Below are positions 49,692 to 60,172 of a stretch of DNA of 64,000 bases, piece by piece. The notes beneath the pieces are model-generated. The model did no database searches, was not told where the DNA came from, and worked only from the letters and a program-made list of their open reading frames with translations. The stretch is taken from NCBI RefSeq assembly GCF_001638985.1, contig NW_017265155.1, positions 930,001 to 994,000 on the forward strand, in the 5' to 3' direction. The first letter of the stretch is position 1; every line of letters starts with the position of its first letter. A program made the position numbers and the translations under genes. This stretch comes from Phycomyces blakesleeanus NRRL 1555(-). Lineage: Eukaryota > Mucoromycota > Mucoromycetes > Mucorales > Phycomycetaceae.

Positions 49692-50511
49692 TTTTTGATG
49701 AGTTTTAATTATATGGGGGGTCTGCTATTTTTTCCCTCCACGAGATCGAATTGAACATATATTTGTGGCTTTTACAGATAGACATTTTGAAGAGTGGCTT
49801 TTAATAAAAGAGTTTTTTTTTAATTGTTTCTCCCCCCCCCCCCTTTATTTTACAAAAAATATCAATACACCTACTATGTTCAACATCATTTTTACTATGT
49901 TCAATATACAGAATGCATTGGTTAATTCGCTCATCAAAGAAGTAAAGATGCTCCCATTAGATACTGTAGTGTCATTTAAAGCCAACCAATGGCTCGATTG
50001 TCTCAGTCGTATTCAAACCCTTTGTTCAACAAAGTGGATAAAAAAGAAAGACCATAAGATAAGAGGGTTGGTTTTTGGCGAAACAAGATTATGTCATCAT
50101 GCAGGAGAATATACCCTGGATTGGAGTGTCTGTTTAGCTCAAAAGGACTCAAAGCATTGCAACTATGCTGTCATTCTTTATATCAAGCAGTATGTCGACA
50201 ACCCCAACGTTGTTGACTTTTGTATGAAGAAAGATCATACAAATCATGTTCCTGGAGAGAGTTCAAATATTAGAACTTTGCCTTTGACTTCTGAGACTGT
50301 TAAAATGATTGAGAATCAGTTGAGAGGAGGAAGCAATTTTAGAAACACTAGAATTTCTGTCCTTAGACAGATTGAAGAGTGGGGTACTGGTGTTAGAAAG
50401 CTCAATTATGAAGACGTATATAACAGAATGAGAAAGGTGTGTAAATAAATATGAAGAAAATGCCTTCTATAAAAAGTGTTAAATAAAGATATAGTTGAAA
50501 GATTTGTTATA

Positions 50512-51854
50512 CAGTCACAATAAAAAATGTTTCGACCTCTGAGCCCAAAAAATGCATGAGAGAAATCATGGCATGTATTCAACATGCAACTGCTCCTCAG
50601 TAATAAAAGCTAAAGCATTCAAACTTCAAATAAAAGATTATATATATGTTTATTATTGAAATATAGAAAAAAATAAAAGATCAATATTTTGTATGACCTC
50701 CTTTGGCCTCAATTACAGCCTGGCATCGATGCTGCATGCTTCCGGCCAAAGTTGACAAAAGTTCGAGACCTATCCTTTGCCACTCTCGTTGCATTACAAC
50801 CTTCAGATCTTCAACATTGTTAACACTGGCCCTCTTGTCACTCATGTGCCTCTCGAGAGCCCACCAGAGATGCTTGATGGGGTTGAGATCTGGGCTTTGA
50901 GCGGGCCAGTAGTCAAAACCTCCGATCTCATGGCTATCTTTCCACTACCTTGAGTACGACCCAGTATGACAGCTGGCGTTGTCCTCTTGGAACACGAAGC
51001 TCCTGTTTTGTTCCCGCAAAAGATTTTGGAACCAAGGGAAGAAGTTCTGAGCCAAAGTGTTCACGTATTGGTCTTGGTTTACGTTACCATCTAGGAACAC
51101 CAAAGGGCCAAAACCACTGGCCCAGAAACAGCTCCAGATCATCACACTACCCTTCCCCCACTTGGTTCCTTTGATGATATTTTCTTCCTTGAACCTTTCA
51201 CCGACTTTCCTGATAGCTCTAGCTCCTCTATCATTATGCTCAACTGTGAACCGTGATTCATCTGACCACACTACACCTCTCCACTGGTCATCTGTCCAAT
51301 TTACATGCTCACGGGCCCATTCCAGCCTTCTTTTCTTGTGGCTTTTGGTTAAAGCTGACATGTGAGCTGCGATATATGATCCGAAGCCCAAATGCTTCAG
51401 ACAACTGATTATTGTCTTTCTGCAGACAAATATCTCCATGTTCTTTAAGGAAGCCCTTAGCCTAGAAAATGAGGCAAAGGGGTCCTTACAAACTATTTGA
51501 ACAAGGTGTCTTTCTGTCCTCTCATCAATCTTTCTAGGTCGTCCGGACCCTTTTCTTGGCTCGGGCAATCCTGTCTCGTCCACTCTCTTAATGATGTACT
51601 TGACAGTTGACAGACTCATGCCAACCACCAATGAAATCTGGGTCGCCCCGTAATTTGCTAAATGCATGTACATGATGCATCCGTATTTATAGGGATCGGT
51701 CTTTTCATATGATCCGTGAGTGTTTTCTGATGAATTTGCATCTTGCATTTTGGATTTGATTAATAATATTGGGAGAAAACAATGTTTTTATTTTTATTTT
51801 TTCGATTTTTTCAGGCATTTTTTGTGGGGATCGAAACGTTTTTGATTGTGAGTG
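50512..51854 (-). mobile_element. Tc1/mariner element nested in MULE-2
   Basis: 1343 bp between TA dinucleotides (50510-50511 and 51855-51856). The left end is CAGTCACAATAAAAAATGTT and the right end on the minus strand CACTCACAATCAAAAACGTT, both continuing TCGA[C/T]C: imperfect TIRs of about 30 bases. TA duplication and terminal CA[G/C]T are typical of Tc1. It carries one minus-strand transposase relic. Confidence 0.92.
50681..51748 (-). pseudogene. Tc1-type transposase, inactivated
   Basis: Begins MQDANSSENTHGSYEKTDPY. N-terminal helix-turn-helix region ('YGATQISLVVGMSLSTVKYI') with a GRPRK hinge ('GSGRPRKIDERTERHL'), then the first catalytic Asp in 'VVWSDESRFTVEHND' and the second in 'VFQEDNASCHTG'. 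A TAG stop at 50945-50947 follows shortly after, and downstream in the same frame 'WPAQSPDLNPIKHLWWALE' has Lys in place of the third acidic residue (usually NPIE; codon at 50873-50875). So one nonsense and one catalytic lesion in an otherwise intact 355-codon frame, suggesting fairly recent inactivation. Confidence 0.88.
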
Positions 51855-53574
51855 TATATGTTTCTTTCCGATGAAGACAGATCTCTGGTAATCTGGATAA
51901 ATGAGAAGCTGCCATCTCAGAACTATTGTATTTTTACTGCAGAACTTTCTTCTTTCAATCTCGTTTTGTCATCTTTTGCCTTTGGGTTCCAATCACTCTC
52001 TCAAATTGCGTTAATGACAATATCAAAGTCTGTTTGCCTTGACGCTACTCATGGTATCTCTGTAAGAAGCGCTGAAGTCCTGTACTCTCTTGTTATTTGG
52101 CATCCTGAGACAGGAAAAGGCATATCAATTGCCTACATGATTACCAATGATCATAGTTCTGCTTCTATCAACCAATGGCTGGCACACCTTTGAGATAATA
52201 GTCATTTTATGTCTACACATATCACGATTGATTGTAGCATTCCTGAGGTCAATGCTATCACAGCAGCACCACCTCAAACAGCAATCCATTTTTGTGAGTT
52301 TCATGTTCTTCGTGCTTGGTAGCAAAATTAAATTGGCTGCTTTATATACCTCAAAACAACTTAGTGAATATAAGCAACAGCTTAAAGACTATCTGAAAGG
52401 CATACTTTTAGAGTCAAGTGAGCAATACTTTCTGAGATAAATTCAAGAATTTAAACAGCAAATACAGCAAGAACAGCAATTCTTGAATTATTTTGAGCAA
52501 AGATGGGTTGGAAGTGACGAAGTCATAAGAAGATGGGGAAGACCCTATGTGACCCAGCAGCACTTATGATATCTCACCAACAACTACATCAAATCGTGGC
52601 ACAACCAGCTGAAGACAATTTATCTTAACCGTATATGCATAAGAAGACTAGACTGTCTGATCTTTATTTTGACTAACGATGTAGAGTTCTACTATGAGAA
52701 GGAAGTGGAGAGAATTCACATAAACAATGAAAGAATGGGGCCAGTTGAGAACGAGCTTTCTTGACACTCTTATGCTGCCTCCCAGATTCAAGAGGACATA
52801 CTCCCTGCTATAATTATCAGCCTGTCTGGTGAGATTAGAAACAGTATGAAGAAGTCTGATGGGGAGCAGAAGATCAAGTCGTTCACATCAGATGATTTGT
52901 AGTATAGTGTGTTTGTAATCAATAACTTGATTCAAATATGCTCTTGCCCAAGCTTTTTGATTTAACAAATTCCTTGCAAGCATGCATATTTGTTGAAGAG
53001 ATTTGTCAGTCTTGACTGTGCTTACTTTTTGCAACTAGATCAATATTGCTTGCAATTGCAATTACCCGATGTGTCAGTAGCAGAAGATGAGGAGATAAAT
53101 GTAGAGGAAGAGAGGCTCATGGAGGATGAAAGTGAGAGAAGTGGCCAGAATATATTATATTCTTAGCAGCAATTTATAGCAAGTGCATTGACACTTTATC
53201 ATCAAAGAAAAGATATGGAAGTAATGATGAATATGCCAGGAGTTGACGTTAGAAAAGTAGATTTGATGAACAGCATGTTAGAAGAAGTATAAAAGCAGTT
53301 GGATCTCATCAGAAGTATGAACCTGTCACTCTTTAGAAACTTGAACACACAAAGATAATAAAAAAACAATATTATTTATTAGAATATATTTTGAAAAAAA
53401 AAAGATTAAAAATGCTAAGGAAAAAAATATACAATTCTCTAAAGAAAAAACAAAAGTAAGATCTGAAAATACAAAAAAAACAAAAGTAAAGGCTATCACA
53501 GTCTTTATATTCTATGTTTAATTCGATCTTGTGGAGGGAAAAAATAGCAGACCCCCCATATAATTAAAACTCAT

Positions 53575-54854
53575 TGAAGGAACAATGTGATAATCCAGAT
53601 ACTCGGGTGTTGGATTTATCACATATAAGAACATATTCATATTGGGATAGCGTAGTAGCTATCATCTTGTCAGTATAAAATATATATAAATGATTAAGTA
53701 ATCAGCCCAATAATTATTACAGTTAGTACTGTAGATAATATCTTAAAGATTGTTAAGATAATTATATCATACTGCTGGGTAAACTGTGTCAGATCGATAT
53801 GGAGCTAATTTAGTAGGAAGTCCTAAAGCTTTAGTATAAAAGAGAAAAGAATAGCTAAGAGCTAAAAAAAATACAATTTATGACTTGATGTCATAATTGT
53901 AATACTAACACTAGGTAAGCAGTAAATACACTCTAATAATCAAATATAGTAAAAGAAGAAAGCCTTAAGAAACTAAGACGTAATGACAAGAGCAGATTGT
54001 GTTTTCTTATAAAAAGGGACACTTTTTATTTATGAATAAAGACAACTGATATACAGTCTCAAAGTATTCCTATACATCTCTATTATCAAATATATTTTTT
54101 TCTATTGTTTTGTATCTGAAATACCACAAACAAATAAGTAAGTTCAAATTTAGCCCCCCTCTATTTTTTGGCCATTTTAAAACACCGGGTGGCTTAAAAA
54201 CATTTAGAAAAAAAAGGAGGAAATGTAACTGCTGGAAATGCTCTAAAGCTTGACCAATTTGGCTACATTTATAGTGAATTTGAGCATCTTCTTATTTCAT
54301 CTTACAGAGAGTTTGAATTTTAAAAATACTATAAACAAGTTGTTGTATCCAACATAATTGTAGATTTAAATTAAAAGTACAGACACTCAATAAATACGTA
54401 CATTGAGTTACCGACAACTAGTAACGATACTAAAAGATATACCTTCCCTTATACAAGGAAATTACGTAAAGAACATACTAAGACAAATACTAAGACTCTA
54501 GTCAATAACACTAAAAACATAAGAACTAAATCATAGAAGATAATGGTAGAGAAACAGACATTACATGATATCATCATATCATCACCAAGCTAAATACAAT
54601 GTCTATATAAACGCACAATACTAATAGCAATAGAACAGCATCTCTTTTCTGATTCTTGCACTTCTTCTAATAAAACAAAGTCTCACCGTACTCTCGTCTG
54701 TACTCGTTTTATTTTATATCTTATTTTTACCTCATACATAACACAAGTGATAGTCTTTACTTTTTAGTAAATGTCAGAATTGTTTTTGTTTATATTAATA
54801 AACAAAAATATTTTTCTTATAAGTTAAACCTTTTGATAATATATTATTTTTTTA
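53575..54854. other. AT-rich transposon-flanking sequence
   Basis: No coding block. A segment near 54600-54720 has a CTATATAAAC TATA-like element, AATAAAAC and a polypyrimidine end, reminiscent of a solo LTR, but no paired copy was found. An 18-base match on the opposite strand to the MULE-1 left flank lies at 54129-54146. Confidence 0.35.
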
Positions 54855-57006
54855 TTATCTTTGAGTATTTAAGCTTCTAAAGTATAAAGGATTCTTGCTT
54901 CTATATTTATCCATCAATTGTATAGCATGTGCAAGTGCTCTTTTCATCTCTTCTGCATCTGTTTGGTCTAAGTTTGAAACTGTCTTCAAAGTCTGTAGAT
55001 TTTCAAAACAATAATGTATTGTTGGAGAATATGCTGCAATTTTATTGAAGACATGTGTAAATCTACACTCAACAACACATCTTTCCTCTATTATTTCTCC
55101 TACTTTGCCTTCGTTTTCATTTGTATAGTCTTGTCTGCTCAACTCTACTCGTGCAATCTCTCTTCCCTTGAAAAATCCAAAATTCAATATCACAGTAGCA
55201 TTTAAGCAAGAATGAATGCTTATAAGGGATTTGGCGAGACAAGAAGTTTGGGCATATACAGTCTTGTATCAAATTGTTGTTGAAATTGATAGTATACCAT
55301 TTATCCTGAGTAATAAAAGATTTTATCTGACATTCACTATTATAATCATCCATGCTATTACTAATCTCATTCAGAGGATTGAGAATTATGGAAGGAAGCA
55401 TGTCATCTTGGGCCTTTGATACAGCAAAAGAATTTCTTGACAACTCATTTTCAGTGGGTCCCATTTTACTATTATTGAAATAGATGCGCTCAACTTTCTG
55501 TTCATAAAAGAACTCAATATCATTTGTCAAGCTAAAGATGAGACGATCTAATTTTCTTATGTGTGTGTGACCAAAGTAAGTGGTTTTAAGTTGATTGTAT
55601 CATGATTCAACATAATTATTTGTTACATATCTTTGGTGTTGCTGGCTAACATAAAGGCGCCCCTATCTTCTCAACAATTCTTCGTTTTTTGTCCATTTCT
55701 TTTCAAAGTATTGCAGAAATTGAGGTTGATCTTGGATCAACTGCTTGAAATCATTGATAGCTTTTAAAAATGTTTCTTTGTCTGACTTGATGAGAATCTG
55801 GCTCAAGTAGTTTTTCAATGCAATCTTATAGTTTCCAAGTTGTTTTGAAGTGAAAGACGTGTTTAACTTAATCTTACTGTCAAGATTATGTTGTCATATG
55901 CAAAGAACGTGAAAATCACAGTAATGAATTGCTGTTTAAGGCAATGTTTCTTTGATTGCATTGACCTCTAGAATGTTGCAATAAATTGTGATATTCATTA
56001 GTGCGAAACCACTCTTGTTGCAAAGATGATAAAACCAATGGTGGATTGGAACAGCTGTCTGATTGTTGATTATCATATATGCAGCAGGGAAGCTTTTTTT
56101 GTCTGCGGATAGCAAGTGACTAAAGTGTATAATACTTCATAATTTTGGGATGAAATACAATGTGCGGCATCAAGGCAAAAAGATTATAACATTCTCATAA
56201 TTGACACTTGTGCTGGTGATTTGAAACCAATGGCAAACTGTTTTTTAACATTGTTGTAGACAGAAAGATTGATATCAAAGATGCAATAATTCATTGATAC
56301 TAACTTCATGTTTAACCAGATAGAAATAGATGCATTTTCATCAGAAGCAAACACATACAACAAAGTAGTCATCTATTTGATGTATATAGTATTTATTTAA
56401 TTTAAAATCTTTATTGTGTATTCATTGACAAACCTTTCTCATTGTGTTGTAAATTTCTTCATAATTAGGCTTTCTAGCACCCACACCCCAATCATTGATC
56501 TGTCTCAACACAGAAATTCTGGTACTTCTATAGCTGCTGTCACTTTTCAACTTTTCTTTGATTATTCTAATTGTCTCAGAAGGCAAAGAAAGTGTTCTGA
56601 TTTCCTTTCTCTCACCGGGAACATGGTAGACATAAGCTCTTGTTTGGCAGAAAGTGACAACATTATGGTTGCTAATGTACTGCTTAATCTGCAGAGCAGC
56701 TGTACAAGAACATGTCTTTATATCCTTTTGAGCAATGTATGTCTGGCATTGAGATTCATATTTTCTAGCACGGTGACATTTTCTTGTTTTTCTAAAAACT
56801 AAATTTGTTTTGATATATTTATGTTTTTTGTTCCACTTTGTTGAACAGAGCTTATTAATTCGCGTGAGACATTGTTCCTGTTCACTAGCTTTAACTGATA
56901 TTGTTGTATTTAAAAGAAGAACCTTGATTTCTTCTAAAGACGAATTGATCAAGAATTGCCGGACATTGGAGATATCATAAATAGTGTTGTTTGTATTGTA
57001 AGACAT
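54855..57006 (-). pseudogene. MULE-3 transposase relic, same family as MULE-2
   Basis: Starts MSYNTNNTIYDISNVRQF at 57006. N-terminal landmarks 'CSTKWNKKHKYIKTN', 'YHVPGERKEIRTLSLPSE' and 'ISVLRQINDWGVGARK' match MULE-2. An intron (AAG|GTTTGT ... AAATAG) lies near 56373-56437, then 'MTTLLYVFASDENASISIWL' resumes. Later 'VTNNYVES*YNQLKT', 'LTNDIEFFYEQKVERI', 'DCICPNFLSRQIPYKHSFLL' and the terminal 'FRSLNTQR' appear. Stops at 55673-55675 (in an Arg-Arg-Trp-Gly context) and 55600-55602 (Glu-Ser-Trp context) replace conserved Trp codons; the middle part (55750-56180) is badly decayed. No terminal repeats identified. Confidence 0.75.
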
Positions 57007-57473
57007 ATTAAAGTATATTTTTCAGGAAGGAGAAAAAAGTGTTTGTTAAAAAACAATTCCCAGATGTAGTATAAAAAAGCCATCAATTGTTATTAAATTT
57101 AAAAAGCTAGAACTGCATCAGCTACTAATTCAAACTCTCTGTAGAATAAAATAATGGGCTTCAAATTGGAAGATAATCTAGATCAGAAACAACAATTGGC
57201 TGACAAGATATTGTCATGCCTGAATTCTTGTCAGCCAATCAGGATGATGATTACACAGAATTCTCTTTTGAGAACAATGACCAAAGTGATTTTTTTTTGC
57301 TCACAAAAGAATTAGAAAGCACATAGCTTAACAAAAGTAGAATAGAAACCGAAACAGACATTTATAATGGCTGGGTAGGTTTAGAAAAGATATAAAAGAG
57401 GATATTATTTTATTCAATAAAAGTTGTTTATCTTTCTATCCTCTTTTTATTCTTTTATCTTTATTTACGATTC

Positions 57474-57991
57474 ACAGTGGGTCTGACCAATTTTGGCTGT
57501 GTTATAGCATTGGAAGAACAACCCAGATCGAAAACAGCAATATTGGGCATAGCAAAAAATTGTCAAGTCTCAATCTGGTATTTTTTTCTAGCACTTGTAA
57601 CTAAATCGCAAAATCAATACGACTGGGAATCGTCAAGTTTATGAATAGTTTTTAAATAAGAATAAAGATGCTTTTTATTAAATGTATTACTTGACTATTT
57701 ATACAAAATGATAATTGATTTCTGGCTAAAAGAATAGCTACAATAATATGTCTTAGATGCTTGTTGTCCAGTAATATCTTCTACAAGTATATTCACCATC
57801 TTAAACATCTAAAACATATGTGAAAGACCAATTAGCAAAGTCAAGATCTTTTATCCTAAAAAGTCAACCATTACTGGTTGCTTATAAATCCTGATTTTGG
57901 TTACCAATGTCAACTCTGACAAAATTGTCGTTCCTGATCTGGGATGGTCTTCCTTTTACTATAGCAAAGTCAAAAGGTCAAACCCATTGGG
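57474..57991. repeat. Imperfect inverted repeat, LTR- or MITE-like
   Basis: The arm at about 57474-57546 (CAGTGGGTCTGACCAATTTT...) aligns with the reverse complement of about 57916-57991 (CAATGGGTTTGACCTTTTGA...), including CTATAG and AAGA-CA-CCCAGATC blocks, at roughly 70% identity with small gaps, judged by eye. The spacer is about 370 bases and non-coding. Confidence 0.5.
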
Positions 57992-58140
57992 GATCGGAGA
58001 GTATATGTAAAATCGAAGAGAGGATAAAAGGTGCTTTTTATTAATAGGAATTGAATTGTCTTATATAGTTTTCTAAACTAATACTGCACATTATCTGCAG
58101 TAAACTATTATACTCTATTTAATTACAAGAGAAGTCCTTT

Positions 58141-58216
58141 TACTGTGGTTGATGCTCAGAAGATGTTACTGTGGTTAATCTTTACAAGACATTACTGCGG
58201 TTCGTTATCTATGAAG
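58141..58216 (+). repeat. 26-bp tandem repeat, about three copies
   Basis: Units start at 58141, 58167 and 58193 with TACTG[T/C]GGTT and have the same 26-base period; later parts of the units diverge. Confidence 0.7.
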
Positions 58217-58330
58217 TATCTTTGACATACAGAACTGCTGCGGTCAATTATCCCGATTTCTCGGATTCATCAAAATAATGTCCGACAAAATAGCCAGATA
58301 CTAATTTTCTACATGAAAGTAGACAAAATA

Positions 58331-58403
58331 TGCCACAAGTGTGGATTGAACACACGACCTTTAGATCTTCAGTCTAACGCTCTCCCAGCTGAGCTATTGC
58401 GGC
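58331..58403 (-). tRNA. tRNA-Phe (GAA)
   Basis: 73 bases on the minus strand without intron. Acceptor GCCGCAA pairs with TTGTGGC (one G-U), discriminator A. The D arm is AGCTCAGCTGGGAGAGC, the anticodon loop CTGAAGA carries GAA, and the T arm GTGTGTTCAATCCACAC has the TTCAA loop. A TATTTTG run follows the 3' end as a short polymerase III terminator. The A box (TAGCTCAGCTGG) and B box (GTTCAATCC) are internal as usual. Confidence 0.95.
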
Positions 58404-58501
58404 ACTTCTCTTTTATATTAGCTTTACATTGTACAATTTTAAATATTTTATAGTTTGCATCTATACAATTCTATTATCAATCCATCCAAAATATTACTTC
58501 A

Positions 58502-59530
58502 ATGATTTCATCCATTGTCAAACATGACGCATCTACCCTTCCCACCACCGCATCCATTGTCAAAAAAATTTTTCCTATCGTTCCTTCCATTTTATCACCG
58601 ATTTTCACTTTTTCTCTGCTGATTGCTGCCATCTCAAGATCATTACCAAACATATCGCAATTGTTGTCTACTAATTGCATGCAAAGTCTGTCAGCCAAAC
58701 TTGTGACGTTTTTAACCAGTATGCAGTCACAGTTCAATGCACTTAACGAATGTATAACACATTTGGAATCTCTTGCTGCTGAAAATTTCCAATTGCATGC
58801 TCAATTAGCTAATGTCCAGCAGGAGAATGCCGATCTCAGATCTCAATTATTACAAAACAATGTGACTGGTTCTGTTTCCAGCTCTGCTTCTCTTCCTGCA
58901 CCCCAGTCAACTGCAGATCTTGGAACTGCTGCCTCCACTTGGGCTACCAAAACAAGCTTGATTCTGCCAGCCAAGACATCTCAAGTTCCTTCTGCCTGCC
59001 AGATTGCTACATCTCAAAGACTGTTCTCTGACAAAACTGGTTCTAATGGTTTTGAATATGTTTATATTCCTTGCTCACATCGTATTATGCACAGTGAAGT
59101 GTGCCGCTCTCTCCGCATTCTTGTTGTTGATACTGGTTGCTTGTTAGATATTAATTTTCCTGCTTGTGAGGTGATTGGCGTTCTTGTCCATATGCAGTAT
59201 CTTGAGGAATTTAAGTCCCAATTAGTTAGCGCTAAGATCTCTCTTGTCAACAACTTTGATACACTTGATTCTAAAAATGTTGCTGATCTCAAGTTTGCCA
59301 ACTTGTCTGTCTCTGGTCTTGAAACCCAGGCTTTGATTCTCCAAAATGCCCGCTGTCTCCAAGCTCGCAAGTTTTTGCATTCTCACTTGGTCCTGCCAGT
59401 TGCACACTTCTTTGTCCAGTCAGGATGGATTGGACTTGAGGAAATTCCTGTCCGACTAGTAGCTGAGCACTTTGGTGATGCTCCAAACAAAAAATGTGCC
59501 CTTGATGCTCTCACTGCTATGATTGAATGA
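58502..59530 (+). CDS. LINE ORF1-like (Gag-like) protein, uninterrupted frame
   Basis: 342 codons without breaks. The N-terminus is hydrophobic/Ser-rich, residues about 75-120 form a coiled coil with heptad Leu/Ala ('LESLAAENFQLHAQLANVQQ'), a Ser/Ala-rich linker follows, and the C-terminal half ('FEYVYIPCSHRIMHSEVCRS', 'LLDINFPACEVIGVLVHMQY', 'LVNNFDTLDSKNVADLKF') resembles first-ORF proteins that accompany non-LTR retrotransposons in mucoralean genomes, from my memory of those families. No reverse transcriptase follows: 16 bases after the stop the end of CACTA copy 2 begins. It starts about 100 bases from a tRNA-Phe gene on the opposite strand. A retroelement fragment is the best reading; a stand-alone host gene cannot be excluded. 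Confidence 0.55.
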   Translation: MISSIVKHDASTLPTTASIVKKIFPIVPSILSPIFTFSLLIAAISRSLPNISQLLSTNCMQSLSAKLVTFLTSMQSQFNALNECITHLESLAAENFQLHAQLANVQQENADLRSQLLQNNVTGSVSSSASLPAPQSTADLGTAASTWATKTSLILPAKTSQVPSACQIATSQRLFSDKTGSNGFEYVYIPCSHRIMHSEVCRSLRILVVDTGCLLDINFPACEVIGVLVHMQYLEEFKSQLVSAKISLVNNFDTLDSKNVADLKFANLSVSGLETQALILQNARCLQARKFLHSHLVLPVAHFFVQSGWIGLEEIPVRLVAEHFGDAPNKKCALDALTAMIE

Positions 59531-60172
59531 GTAACCTTTCAATAGACACTACGGCGGAATGAATGGCAGTTGGGCCAAAAGTAGGCACATAACTGCCATT
59601 TTTTTGGTCGAAACCCAATAAAATCCCCGCCATTTGTTGTAAGATGGTAATGTCATTTGTAGCAATTTAAAAAAGTAACATGAAAACACTTTTTTGTTGC
59701 TGTACAATATTCTCAATACTATAAAAAATGTTTGTAAGTTGTAATGACCACTTTGAGTATTGAAATATATGTTTTATTGAATATCAAAGATGTCAACAAT
59801 TATTAAGATTAATAATTTTTGGAATGTGTGAACAAAATGGTAACATAACTGCCATTTTTTTTATTTTTTAAACTACGTTTTTTTTTAGATATTCTTTTTA
59901 TCTTGATGAATTGACAATTTAATTTTATTTAAATCGCGTAATGGCATATAGAGCATATAGGAAATGAAGAGAAAAGCATAAGGTGTATAGAGAATAGAAA
60001 AAAAACTGAAGTATATAAAGAAGAAAAGAAAGACAGGGCATATAGAGATTAAAAAAAAACATAAGAAATAGAGAAAATTAAAAAAAGAATATAAGATACA
60101 AGAATGATATAAAAAATATAAAAAATATAAAGATATAGAACATATAGAAAAATAAGATAAAAATAAAAAGAA

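Larger units (their letters stand above)
49876..53358 (+). pseudogene. MULE-2 transposase, interrupted
   Basis: N-terminal part 49876-50445 ('CSTKWIKKKDHKIRG', 'HVPGESSNIRTLPL', 'ISVLRQIEEWGTGVRK') ends at a probable intron whose counterpart is seen in MULE-3. After the Tc1 insertion the frame resumes at about 51856 with 'SLVIWINEKLPSQNYCIF', 'SKSVCLDATHGIS' (first DDE Asp), 'AIHFCEFHVLRAW', 'LTNNYIKSWHNQLKT' and a SWIM-like 'QICSCPSFLI...PCKHAYLL'. Stops lie at 52762-52764 and 52900-52902, among others. The Glu usual in 'NNYIESWH' is Lys here. The C-terminus 'SLFRNLNTQR' matches MULE-3, so MULE-2 and MULE-3 are one family, different from MULE-1. Confidence 0.8.
49698..53574 (+). mobile_element. 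MULE-2, Mutator-like element with long TIRs, carrying a nested Tc1 insertion
   Basis: The left terminus at 49698 begins ATGAGTTTTAATTATATGGG; the right terminus, read on the minus strand from 53574, begins with the same 20 bases. Similarity continues for about 60 bases with two differences (GGGTCTGCTATTTTTTCCCT, then CCAC[G/A]AGATCGAATT[G/A]AACATA). No matching target duplication is visible. Its transposase gene is split by a Tc1/mariner element at 50512-51854. Without that insertion the element would be about 2.5 kb. Confidence 0.85.
57007..58330. other. AT-rich, repeat-bearing region
   Basis: Holds the imperfect inverted repeat and the 26-bp tandem repeat described separately. A TATAAAAGAGG motif near 57390 and an AATAAAAG near 57417 look like LTR parts. 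No coding block. Confidence 0.4.

Noticed and set aside
54129..54146. 18-base exact inverted match to 46583-46600 (MULE-1 left flank including its TSD)
   Set aside because: Similarity stops abruptly on both sides; given AT bias and 64 kb of sequence an isolated 18-mer is weak evidence of a shared element.
54600..54720. Possible solo LTR (TATA box, AATAAA, pyrimidine tract)
   Set aside because: No TG...CA borders, target duplication or second copy could be recognised in the window.
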